From Bacillota bacterium (GTDB taxonomy: Bacteria > Bacillota > Bacilli > Bacillales_B > DSM-18226): 10,020 nucleotides of DNA. The DNA lies in assembly GCA_030705665.1 (NCBI GenBank), contig JAUZQA010000102.1, positions 1 through 10,020 on the forward strand, written 5' to 3'. A program made the translations under genes and the position numbers. The notes below the pieces were generated by a model. That model saw only the letters and a program-made list of their open reading frames with translations. It was not told the DNA's origin and did no database searches. Position 1 is the first letter of the stretch; each line of letters starts with the position of its first letter. Shown here piece after piece: positions 1 through 6,431 of this stretch.

Positions 1-86
1 CGGATTTTTATGAACTGATAGAAGAGATATACATCTAAAATCAGGAAGGTTAAAATAAAGATTGTTTTAATCTTACTCCAATCCAT
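1..86 (-). CDS. walI: YycI/WalI, regulatory membrane protein of the WalRK system (N-terminal fragment)
   Basis: Only the first 28 residues or so are in the window; the gene leaves at the left edge. The protein begins MDWSKIKTIFI and continues with a hydrophobic stretch at about residues 8-25, a single N-terminal membrane anchor as expected for YycI. In the family, YycI and YycH sit together in the membrane with WalK and modulate its kinase activity (repressing in B. subtilis, activating in S. aureus); the domain outside the membrane is not seen here. The ATG overlaps the walH stop by one base (TAATG), and a strong GGAGGGG lies 8 nt upstream inside walH, so the two are probably translationally coupled. 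Identification rests on the N-terminus plus its place directly after walH. Confidence 0.9.
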   Translation of the reverse strand, partial: MDWSKIKTIFILTFLILDVYLFYQFIKI

Positions 87-1396
87 TACTCAGTCCCCTC
101 CGTCTCATCCAATGGAATCTGTTCCCACTGTTTATTGTACTGATAAAACCATACCGGTTCCATGAGCATTATTTTTGATTCCTTTGTATCCCTCTCCAGT
201 TCATAACCTAAAACAATATTCCCCAGCAATTCCGGCTTAAAGCCTGGCAGGCTTTGAAGATATTGCAAAACAGTATGGCCCGAAGGACGGGTTACCTTTT
301 GCATTTCTGTCTTAAGCGGGACCTCTAATGAAATATTGGAACGGACATACTTGTTAATTTCATTTTTTCCCCAAGTCTCCCTAATTTCAGAAAGCCCATC
401 TTCATTAAAAACTGGATACCCTTCTTCACTAAACAAGCGAAATGTAACATGATGAGAATTATCCTCTTTTTCAACATACCTGTAAGAGTCTATCCAGCCT
501 CCATGTTCATTGACAAAGTCAATGCTTCGTTTCAATATATTCTTTGAACTTTCCATATAATATCCTGTTGCTGTCGGGTTTACATACAGGATCATATTGG
601 TATTATAGTCAATGTTCATTTTACTGGATCCATTTGTATACTCTTCACCATTTGGGAGGATCGTTTGTTTAACAAAGTTAGGATCATTGAATAAGGCATC
701 TTTAAACCCTTCGGAATTCTGGGTAACAGGTAAATATTTATATACCATCATTTCCGTTGGATCCTCAGGTAAGAAAATGGTGCGCTTGTCTGGGAGATTA
801 TAAGTAAAATAGCTTGGGTATCTGCTGGCGTCTTTATAGAAATCTTTATTAAAGTCATTTATCGATGAAGAGGATATATGACTGGAGTAAACCAGCTGAT
901 TGGACGTTGAAACAAAATATACGACTCCATTTCCTTTGTCCAGGCTTTCCGCATTGATAATAATTCGATCAAAGTCAAATGACGGGATTTTCTTCTCGGA
1001 AAAATTTAAAACATTTTTGTATAAATCAATGGGTACACCTGCTGGAAAAATAATTTCAACATTTCCATTTTCGTGTGTCCATTCATTTAAATTATTGGGC
1101 CGGTCAGCAAAAACTTTTACATCAGAAAAACTCCAGCGGCTTACCTCTTTGATCAGTTTATCAAGTTCATCTGTTCTTGTCGTTCCATAGCTTTTGCCTT
1201 GCTTGTGATACAAGACCATATCAGGCCTGACAATTTTTTTAACCTCTTGTTTTTCGCTCATGGTTACTTCGGCCACGGTATTATTTTTTTCCATCGTAGC
1301 GTAATTAGGCTGGTAGGTCCAAAGATTCCAGGTTAATAAAATACTTAACAATACTAATATGGTCAATACAGCCGTTTTGATTGTTTCGTATCTCAT
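86..1396 (-). CDS. walH: YycH/WalH, regulatory membrane protein of the WalRK system
   Basis: Third gene of the wal operon. The product (436 aa from the chosen start) has a short charged N-terminus, one hydrophobic helix at about residues 8-27, and a long hydrophilic remainder without a second membrane segment. This fits YycH: an N-terminal anchor and a large domain outside the membrane. B. subtilis YycH is about the same size. In the family it forms a ternary complex with YycI and WalK and tunes WalK activity. Two starts are possible: GTG at 1402 and ATG at 1396. I prefer ATG because it overlaps the walK stop as ATGA and has a GAGG about 10 nt upstream, while GTG would leave only 4 nt. The stop overlaps the walI start. 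Assignment rests on operon position, size and topology; I see no catalytic motif, as expected. Confidence 0.93.
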   Translation of the reverse strand: MRYETIKTAVLTILVLLSILLTWNLWTYQPNYATMEKNNTVAEVTMSEKQEVKKIVRPDMVLYHKQGKSYGTTRTDELDKLIKEVSRWSFSDVKVFADRPNNLNEWTHENGNVEIIFPAGVPIDLYKNVLNFSEKKIPSFDFDRIIINAESLDKGNGVVYFVSTSNQLVYSSHISSSSINDFNKDFYKDASRYPSYFTYNLPDKRTIFLPEDPTEMMVYKYLPVTQNSEGFKDALFNDPNFVKQTILPNGEEYTNGSSKMNIDYNTNMILYVNPTATGYYMESSKNILKRSIDFVNEHGGWIDSYRYVEKEDNSHHVTFRLFSEEGYPVFNEDGLSEIRETWGKNEINKYVRSNISLEVPLKTEMQKVTRPSGHTVLQYLQSLPGFKPELLGNIVLGYELERDTKESKIMLMEPVWFYQYNKQWEQIPLDETEGTE

Positions 1397-3216
1397 ACCC
1401 ACTCATCCTCATCTGAACGCTCGTAGGGAAGAGAGAATAAAATTTCAGTTCCCATTCCTTCCTCACTTTTCACCCAAATACTTCCGCCATGTGCTTGGAC
1501 CATTTCCTTCGCAATAGCAAGTCCTAAGCCCGTACCGCCTAACTTTCTTGACCTTGCCTTATCAACCCGGTAAAAGCGTTCGAAAATTTTTCCAATATTC
1601 TCCTTTGGAATTCCAATTCCCTGATCTTTTATGCTGACAATAATTTTATCTTCCTCTTCTTTAACAGAAAAGGTTAGTTGTCCGCCTTCGGGTGAGTACT
1701 TCATCGCATTTGATATGATGTTATCCAGAACCTGTGTTAACTTATCTTCATCAATTTCAATAATAATAGCTTCCTTTGGAAGATCTCGTTTAAAGGTAAC
1801 ATGCTGTTTCTTCGTCATTTCAAAGCGATCGATAATTCGATCGAAAAATTCAACAAAGTTTACCCATTCTTTGGAAAGTTGATAATCAGGACTATCCATT
1901 TTGGAAAGCTGGAGGAGGTCGTTAACGAGACGAATCATTCGCTCCGTTTCATTGCGTGTTACTTTTAAAAAGTTGGGGGCAATTTCTTCATCCTGCCAAG
2001 CGCCATCTTCTAAAGCTTCCAGGTAACTTCTCATCGTTGTTAAAGGCGTTCTTAATTCGTGAGATACATTGGAAACAAACTCACGTCTTTCCATGTTTAT
2101 TTTTTCCTGTTCCGTAATATCATGAAGGACCGTAATTAATCCGTTGACAAATCCTGTTTCCTTTTGAATAACGGAAAGGTTGGCCCGTAAAATATAAGGC
2201 TTGTTTTTTGTACTATAATCTAAAATAAGCGAATCATTTACCTCGACGAGCTCTTCGAACGTATAGGTGTCGCTCAATCCTAACAAGGTAACAATCGGCT
2301 GAGAGAGGACTGTTTCACGTGAAACATCCAGCATCTCTAATGCGGGATCATTGATTAAAATGACTCGGCCTTTCCGATCGGTTGCAATCACTCCATCCGT
2401 CATATAGGACAAGACAGAGGAGAGCTTTCTTCTTTCTCCTTCCGTCATCGCCTGGGCTTCCTGGAGCTTTTTGGTTAAATTATTAAACGTGATCGCCAGT
2501 GTACCAATTTCATCATACCCGTAAACTTTTACTTTCCGTGAAAAATTCCCTTTTGTCATCGCCAAGGCTTGTTTTCTCATATCTGATATCGGCCTTGTAA
2601 TCGTTCTTGCCAACAGTATTCCTAACATGGCTGTAATCGAAAGAGCAATGCCCGTACCAGTGGCAAAAATTCTATTAATGGTTTTCATTTGGGCAAATAC
2701 ATTTTCAATTTTAGCAACAAGATAAATGGACCCGATTACTTTTTTACCGGACTTAATTGGTGATGCTAAGACCCAGATTCGATGTCCGGTCTGCGGGTCA
2801 ATTAAGATACTGCTTTGTTCTTCCTCTAAAGCAAGCGATCGTTTCACTTTGAGTTCCGTTGTTCTTTGACCGACCACCCCCTGATTATTTGGGTCGGAGG
2901 TTCCCAAAATCTTTAGTGAACGATCAATAATCCGGACCTCGGAAATATCGACTGCTGAAAAGTCCCTTAAAACCTTTTTAATATCATCCTCGAGGGTTGG
3001 ATCCTGTGGACTCCTGTCCTTATCCATTTGTTCGACAACATTATAGGCAAGTAGATTGACCCGTTCTTTTACCGAGGTTTGAAAGTTTGTTGTTAATGTT
3101 GATTGAAGCTGTTTAACAAAATAAACGCCAATTATTTGCATAGCCACCAAAATAAGCAATACATATATGATGACAAACTTTACATGTATGGATTGAAAAA
3201 ATCCTACCTTTCTCAT
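1393..3216 (-). CDS. walK: WalK (YycG), essential cell-wall sensor histidine kinase
   Basis: Membrane sensor kinase that phosphorylates WalR and so controls autolysin and cell-wall genes. Domains in order (residues from the upstream TTG): membrane helix 1 at about 14-35; extracellular sensor region 36-182 (Cache/PAS-like in the family); membrane helix 2 at 183-204; HAMP 204-256; cytoplasmic PAS about 262-370; HisKA with phosphoacceptor H387 in SHELRTPL; ATPase domain with N box around N504 (DNIISNAMKYSP), G1 DQGIGI at 532-537 and G2 GTGLGLAI at 562-569. The kinase looks intact and its length matches B. subtilis WalK (about 610 aa). The start could be TTG at 3219 or ATG at 3216, both served by AGGAG. 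I chose ATG because the B. subtilis protein also begins with Met just before a KVGFF motif. It follows walR after 6 nt and overlaps walH by 4 nt. Confidence 0.98.
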   Translation of the reverse strand: MRKVGFFQSIHVKFVIIYVLLILVAMQIIGVYFVKQLQSTLTTNFQTSVKERVNLLAYNVVEQMDKDRSPQDPTLEDDIKKVLRDFSAVDISEVRIIDRSLKILGTSDPNNQGVVGQRTTELKVKRSLALEEEQSSILIDPQTGHRIWVLASPIKSGKKVIGSIYLVAKIENVFAQMKTINRIFATGTGIALSITAMLGILLARTITRPISDMRKQALAMTKGNFSRKVKVYGYDEIGTLAITFNNLTKKLQEAQAMTEGERRKLSSVLSYMTDGVIATDRKGRVILINDPALEMLDVSRETVLSQPIVTLLGLSDTYTFEELVEVNDSLILDYSTKNKPYILRANLSVIQKETGFVNGLITVLHDITEQEKINMERREFVSNVSHELRTPLTTMRSYLEALEDGAWQDEEIAPNFLKVTRNETERMIRLVNDLLQLSKMDSPDYQLSKEWVNFVEFFDRIIDRFEMTKKQHVTFKRDLPKEAIIIEIDEDKLTQVLDNIISNAMKYSPEGGQLTFSVKEEEDKIIVSIKDQGIGIPKENIGKIFERFYRVDKARSRKLGGTGLGLAIAKEMVQAHGGSIWVKSEEGMGTEILFSLPYERSDEDEWV

Positions 3217-3222
3217 CAAGGA

Positions 3223-3936
3223 TTACTCCTGCTCAGGATTCCGTAAATAGTAACCAACTCCCCTACGGGTAACGATCCATGTAGGATGGCTCGGACTATC
3301 TTCAATTTTTTCCCGCAATCTCCGAACGGTAACATCCACTGTTCGAACATCACCGAAGTAATCATAGCCCCAAACAGTTTGCAGCAGATGTTCTCTTGTC
3401 ATCACTTGCCCAATATGCTTTGCCAGGTAGTGAAGCAATTCAAATTCACGATGAGTTAATTCAATCGTTTCGCCCCGTTTAGATACAATGTAAGCATCGG
3501 GGTGAATTACAAGTGAACCAATTTCAATTTCATTCGTATCTTCCTCTTCTGTCGGTGCAGGCCCTGTCAAGGCTTGATGGCGTCTAAGATTCGCTTTCAC
3601 CCTGGCAATTAATTCTCTTGTGCTAAAGGGCTTTGTGACATAATCGTCTGCACCTAATTCAAGTCCAAGTACTTTATCAATTTCAGAGTCCTTGGCAGTC
3701 AACATAATAATCGGCATATCATATTTTTTACGAACTTCACGACAAACTTCCATGCCATCTCTCAGCGGCAGCATAATATCAAGCAAAATGATATCAGGCT
3801 GAACTTCCTCGACCATGTTTAAAGCTTCATTTCCGTCATAGGCACAATAAACCTCGAAACCTTCTTTTTTCAAGTTAAACTGCAAAATATCTGCAATTGG
3901 CTTTTCATCATCAACAACTAGAATTTTCTTATCCAT
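3223..3936 (-). CDS. walR: WalR (YycF), OmpR-family response regulator of cell-wall homeostasis
   Basis: Cytoplasmic DNA-binding regulator, first gene of the wal operon, phosphorylated by WalK. The receiver domain (about 1-118) has the acidic pair D9/D10, phosphoacceptor D53 (LLDIMLP), T80 and K102. The C-terminal winged helix (about 135-233) has the OmpR-type signatures [18 protein letters not shown] and RRGVGYYL. T101, the residue reported as a PrkC phosphorylation site in B. subtilis WalR, is present just before K102. Length 237 aa is normal. The start has AAAGGA 8 nt upstream. Family knowledge: WalR binds two direct TGTWAH half-sites 5 nt apart and regulates cell-wall hydrolases. A perfect copy of that site lies upstream of the neighbouring peptidase gene at 5739-5755. 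No part is missing or broken. Confidence 0.98.
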   Translation of the reverse strand: MDKKILVVDDEKPIADILQFNLKKEGFEVYCAYDGNEALNMVEEVQPDIILLDIMLPLRDGMEVCREVRKKYDMPIIMLTAKDSEIDKVLGLELGADDYVTKPFSTRELIARVKANLRRHQALTGPAPTEEEDTNEIEIGSLVIHPDAYIVSKRGETIELTHREFELLHYLAKHIGQVMTREHLLQTVWGYDYFGDVRTVDVTVRRLREKIEDSPSHPTWIVTRRGVGYYLRNPEQE

Positions 3937-4003
3937 CGTACCAATCCTTTCATAAAAAAGTATTTATTCATCGGATCTTTCCGGTTAAAATCACATTCAT
4001 ACT

Positions 4004-4033
4004 ATTTTACTTTACCATTTTATAACGTGTAAT
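4004..4033 (-). promoter_or_regulatory. Candidate sigma-A promoter of the walRKHI operon
   Basis: On the minus strand ATTACA (4028-4033, 4 of 6 to the -35 consensus) is followed after 18 nt by TAAAAT (4004-4009, 5 of 6 to the -10 consensus). It lies between the terminator of the upstream peptidase gene and the walR ribosome binding site, about 70 nt before the walR start, where a promoter is needed. It is a by-eye match and the AT-rich context makes chance matches easy. A TTTTCCA/TGGAAAA inverted repeat (4056-4062 and 4074-4080) sits just upstream; its role is unknown. Confidence 0.4.
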
Positions 4034-4084
4034 TCATCTTTTTGAAACATTTGGCTTTTCCACTGTATCATATTGGAAAATCAG

Positions 4085-4114
4085 AAAAGCCTCTAGTACA
4101 CCTAGAGACTTTTT
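4085..4114 (-). terminator. Rho-independent terminator after the M23 peptidase gene
   Basis: Stem arms 4085-4096 and 4102-4113 (core CTCTAG/CTAGAG, one mismatch, 5-nt loop) are flanked by A-runs and T-runs on both sides. It begins a few bases after the TGA stop at 4118 and separates the peptidase transcript from walR. Its symmetry could let it work in both directions, but no plus-strand gene reaches it. Confidence 0.8.
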
Positions 4115-4117
4115 CTA

Positions 4118-5410
4118 TCATTGGTTAATATAATTTAATGGATCTTGGAGGGCTCCATTTTTGTATACTTCAAAGTGTAAGTGAACGCCTGTAGCATCGC
4201 CCGTTGCCCCCATCACGCCGATGGCTGATCCTTTTTCTACTGTTTGGCCCGCTTTTACGCCAATCGAGGAGAGGTGAGCATATACGGTTTGATATCCATT
4301 TTGGTGATCAATCACAATTTTATTTCCATATCCGCCATTATCCCAGCCTGCAGATACAACAACTCCATTGTCAGCAGCTTTAATGGTTGGATTACTAGGT
4401 CTGGCAATATCGATGCCTTTATGCATCTTGCCCCAGCGGTATCCCATTGTACTTGAAATATATCCACCCACAGTTGGCCAAGCAAAAGTGCCTTCACCAC
4501 GGGATGGAGTAACTTTTGTTCCCTTCACAACAATTTGGTTAACTGGCTGTTTGATTATATCTTGCTTCGTAACATCCTTTTTAACCGTTGTTCCATTTTG
4601 TTCTATAACATGATAGGTAACACTTTGTTGACCAGCCTGTCCTTCCTGACTAACCTTTGATTCACCGTTTGCCATATTTGGATCTTCTTTAACTTCTGTC
4701 TGATACGGAATCTCTTCCTGCTGGTTAAGCTCCTTTTCAATAACGACTTCCACAAATGGCTTTGGAACCGTTACGTTTAACTCTTGGTCAATCTTTAAGA
4801 CAGAGTTCTCTGTTAACCCAGGGTTTAATGCAATTAAGTCGGCAATTTTTAATTGATGTTCGCTGGCGATGGAGCCAAGAACATCACCTTCCTTAACCTT
4901 GTATTTAGTTTCTTCCAAGGTTCCCTTTTGTAAAAAACTAACCGCTTGATCCGGTGATAATATTTGATCGGGTTCAGCTTTTGCTTCTTCGATAGCAGCA
5001 TTTGCTGAAAGATGAAGATCGAGGATGCGGGTTTCATTTTGCCCTAATGGCTGTTCAGATGTGCTTTTTGCTTCAACCGCTTTTAATTGGTCTTCGGTTA
5101 CATACTGAAGTTTAAGTTTTTTAATTACTTCTTGTGCTGTGTTTTTGCTATCTAAATAGACAACAGGTTTTCCATCAATAACAATGGCTGCTGCTTTTGT
5201 TTTAAGATCAATGACTTTATCAGATTTTTTTACTTTTTGTGAATCCTGCACTGTTGAGAGTTTTGCACCCTCTGCTAATGCAACTGGATTTGTGTGGAAA
5301 GCTAATGCTGCAATAGTGACAGAAATGATTATAGACTTTTTGAATGGGGAGTTAATTAACTTTTTTGTCTTGTCCGTGAGATTGGACAGTGTTTGCTTTT
5401 TAAACCTCAT
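4118..5410 (-). CDS. Secreted LysM-G5-M23 peptidoglycan endopeptidase, probable WalR target
   Basis: Predicted exported zinc metallopeptidase that cuts peptide cross-bridges of peptidoglycan. Domains: a signal peptide with a long positive n-region, hydrophobic core about 26-38 and likely cleavage after ALA at 46; a mixed segment about 65-110; a LysM peptidoglycan-binding domain at about 168-215 (KVKEGDVLGSIA, then ALNPGL); a G5 domain at about 218-299 with its glycines and the QPVNQIVVKGTK end; a C-terminal M23 (LytM-like) domain about 308-430. The M23 metal and catalytic residues are present: H330 and D334 (HKGID), H379 (YAHLS), H410 and H412 (HLHFE), so it should be active. Start: AGGAGG 7 nt before ATG. 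It has its own terminator and a 358-nt upstream region with a WalR box. M23 genes in this position occur in other Bacillus genomes, but I know no firm gene symbol. Exact cleavage bond not predictable. Confidence 0.95.
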   Translation of the reverse strand: MRFKKQTLSNLTDKTKKLINSPFKKSIIISVTIAALAFHTNPVALAEGAKLSTVQDSQKVKKSDKVIDLKTKAAAIVIDGKPVVYLDSKNTAQEVIKKLKLQYVTEDQLKAVEAKSTSEQPLGQNETRILDLHLSANAAIEEAKAEPDQILSPDQAVSFLQKGTLEETKYKVKEGDVLGSIASEHQLKIADLIALNPGLTENSVLKIDQELNVTVPKPFVEVVIEKELNQQEEIPYQTEVKEDPNMANGESKVSQEGQAGQQSVTYHVIEQNGTTVKKDVTKQDIIKQPVNQIVVKGTKVTPSRGEGTFAWPTVGGYISSTMGYRWGKMHKGIDIARPSNPTIKAADNGVVVSAGWDNGGYGNKIVIDHQNGYQTVYAHLSSIGVKAGQTVEKGSAIGVMGATGDATGVHLHFEVYKNGALQDPLNYINQ

Positions 5411-5679
5411 TACATATCCTCCTGAACGACTGCGGTAAACAACTCTCTAAATTTAGCATTCTATGAGAAAGCGTTTTATTTGACTTTTTTACTTTACCAT
5501 AATTCAATAAATAATTTTGGTAAATTCAGAGAATGTAACATAAATGTATAAAAACTGACATTTTACAACAATTATTGGAATTTAATTGGAAATTTAGAGT
5601 AGAATAGTTTTTTACGTTAAATGTAGGTAAAATCGTAGGAACCTAATATATCAGGGATTTTTAGGGTTTAAAAGCGGTA

Positions 5680-5705
5680 TTTGTCATTCTACAAAATATG
5701 ACAAA
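5680..5705. repeat. 26-bp dyad (8-bp arms), possible operator
   Basis: TTTGTCAT at 5680-5687 and ATGACAAA at 5698-5705 are exact reverse complements separated by 10 nt. The geometry resembles an operator for a dimeric repressor, 34 bp downstream (in gene direction) of the WalR box. A TAGAAT -10-like element falls inside the spacer region on the minus strand. No regulator is identified. Confidence 0.45.
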
Positions 5706-5738
5706 AGTTGCATTCCTTTGTAAGAAAAAGGATGTAAA

Positions 5739-5755
5739 ATTACAGTAATATTACA
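5739..5755 (-). promoter_or_regulatory. WalR binding site (TGTWAH-N5-TGTWAH)
   Basis: Read on the minus strand: TGTAAT, ATTAC, TGTAAT. Both half-sites fit the published WalR/YycF consensus TGTWAH with the required 5-nt spacing, a 12 of 12 match, in the same orientation as the peptidase gene. It lies just after the terminator of the tRNA operon and about 330 nt before the peptidase start, so the peptidase is the only plausible target. The distance is long unless the promoter lies near 5690. The left half-site also forms one arm of a 9-bp inverted repeat (CCTTTGTAA at 5715-5723, TTACAAAGG at 5751-5759). Confidence 0.7.
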
Positions 5756-5768
5756 AAGGGGAATAAAT

Positions 5769-5800
5769 AAAAAAAGAGCCTGCAATTGCAAGCCCTCTTT
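5769..5800 (-). terminator. Terminator of the tRNA operon
   Basis: On the minus strand AAAGAG pairs with CTCTTT and an inner TGCA pairs with TGCA, with a small bulge between, followed by seven T. It begins a few bases after the 3' end of tRNA-Phe and closes the four-tRNA transcript. Confidence 0.88.
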
Positions 5801-5804
5801 GGGA

Positions 5805-5877
5805 TGGCTCGGGACGGAATCGAACCGCCGACACAAGGATTTTCAGTCCTTTGCTCTACCGACTGAGCTACCGAGCC
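5805..5877 (-). tRNA. tRNA-Phe (anticodon GAA)
   Basis: Acceptor GGCTCGG pairs exactly with CCGAGCC. The D-arm, the anticodon loop with GAA in CTGAAAA context and the TTCGATT T-loop are all present. The discriminator is A and the CCA end is not encoded (TCC follows), so CCA must be added after transcription. Last gene of the cluster. Confidence 0.97.
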
Positions 5878-5897
5878 ATATTAAACCTATGTATAAG

Positions 5898-5974
5898 TGG
5901 CGGTCCGGACGGGACTCGAACCCGCGACCTCCTGCGTGACAGGCAGGCATTCTAACCAGCTGAACTACCGGACC
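5898..5974 (-). tRNA. tRNA-Asp (anticodon GTC)
   Basis: Acceptor GGTCCGG pairs with CCGGACC, anticodon loop CTGTCAC with GTC, T-arm GCGGGTTCGAGTCCCGT. Discriminator G, as expected for tRNA-Asp, followed by an encoded CCA (5900-5898). Third gene of the cluster. Confidence 0.97.
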
Positions 5975-5990
5975 ACTTTATTTTTTTAAT

Positions 5991-6029
5991 GGCAGTCAGC
6001 AAGGAGACCGTCCTTGCCAGTCACTTGCC
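5991..6029 (-). other. Strong stem-loop in the spacer between tRNA-Glu and tRNA-Asp
   Basis: Inner stem GCAAGGA/TCCTTGC (5999-6005 and 6011-6017, 5-nt loop) is extended by an outer GGCA/TGCC (5991-5994 and 6026-6029) across an internal loop. On the transcribed strand it is followed by A-rich DNA, not a T-run, so it is not an ordinary terminator. It is much more GC-rich than the other spacers and may be a processing signal or a small dispersed repeat. Confidence 0.5.
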
Positions 6030-6046
6030 GACCAGCCAAATGCCAA

Positions 6047-6118
6047 TGACCCCTACGAGATTCGAACTCGTGTTACCTCCGTGAAAGGGAGGTGTCTTAA
6101 CCACTTGACCAAGGGGCC
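6047..6118 (-). tRNA. tRNA-Glu (anticodon TTC)
   Basis: Acceptor GGCCCCT pairs with AGGGGTC with one G-T wobble. The anticodon stem CCTCC/GGAGG encloses CTTTCAC with TTC, and the T-loop is TTCGAAT. Discriminator A; TTGG follows, so CCA is not encoded. Second gene of the cluster. Confidence 0.97.
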
Positions 6119-6131
6119 ATCATGATAAAAA

Positions 6132-6207
6132 TGGTGAGCCATGAAGGACTTGAACCTTCGACCCTCTGATTAAAAGTCAGATGCTCTACCGACTGAGCTA
6201 ATGGCTC
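6132..6207 (-). tRNA. tRNA-Lys (anticodon TTT)
   Basis: Acceptor GAGCCAT pairs with ATGGCTC, anticodon stem TCTGA/TCAGA with loop CTTTTAA, T-arm GAAGGTTCAAGTCCTTC. Discriminator A followed by encoded CCA (6134-6132). First tRNA after the promoter at 6249-6278. Confidence 0.97.
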
Positions 6208-6248
6208 GTATTAAAGTAATACTTGTCTTATTCGTGACGACGTTTTTT

Positions 6249-6278
6249 ATATTACCATATAAACAATTAAATAGGCAA
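6249..6278 (-). promoter_or_regulatory. Candidate promoter of the tRNA cluster
   Basis: On the minus strand TTGCCT (6273-6278) and TAATAT (6249-6254) are 18 nt apart, and the -10 is preceded by TGG, giving an extended -10 (TGnTAATAT). It lies about 40 nt before tRNA-Lys and downstream of the purA terminator, the right place for the tRNA operon. The rest of the interval 6279-6431 is AT-rich and shows no further gene. Confidence 0.55.
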
Positions 6279-6431
6279 TAGCTTTTTGAAAAAAAATATA
6301 AAAATCATGAAATAAATACATACAAACTATTTTAGACTGATGTTGGACATTTATGCAATGCTTTTGACTTTAATTTAGGAATTACTCTTTTACGTTTATC
6401 TCCACCATGCTCACGGATATCCGAACCCCAT

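Larger units (their letters stand above)
5411..5768 (-). other. Long non-coding upstream/leader region of the M23 peptidase gene
   Basis: About 358 nt with no credible ORF, very AT-rich, between the tRNA terminator and the peptidase start. It holds the WalR box (5739-5755), an imperfect second WalR-like site on the opposite strand (5534-5550), an 8-bp dyad at 5680-5705, a 9-bp inverted repeat with arms 5715-5723 and 5751-5759, and the ribosome binding site. Promoter candidates by eye are all weak: on the minus strand a TAGAAT near 5691, or TTGAAT with TCAAAT 18 nt later near 5475-5505. I therefore do not call a promoter. The length suggests a long 5' leader or several regulator sites. Confidence 0.6.

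Noticed and set aside
612..1190. Plus-strand open frames of 63 and 96 codons opposite walH
   Set aside because: They lie antisense within a well-supported gene, have no ribosome binding site or domain, and look like shadows of the coding strand.
4056..4080. TTTTCCA/TGGAAAA inverted repeat upstream of walR considered as a terminator
   Set aside because: The 7-bp AT-rich stem has an 11-nt loop and no following T-run on the minus strand, and a clear terminator already lies just upstream at 4085-4114.
4312..5037. Minus-strand alternative frames of 62 codons inside the M23 peptidase gene
   Set aside because: They are out of frame with a gene whose domains are continuous from start to stop, so there is no sign of a frameshift or nested gene.
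5600..5680. Possible riboswitch in the peptidase leader
   Set aside because: I looked for hallmarks of c-di-AMP, T-box, SAM and lysine elements and found neither conserved cores nor a terminator/antiterminator pair before the start codon.
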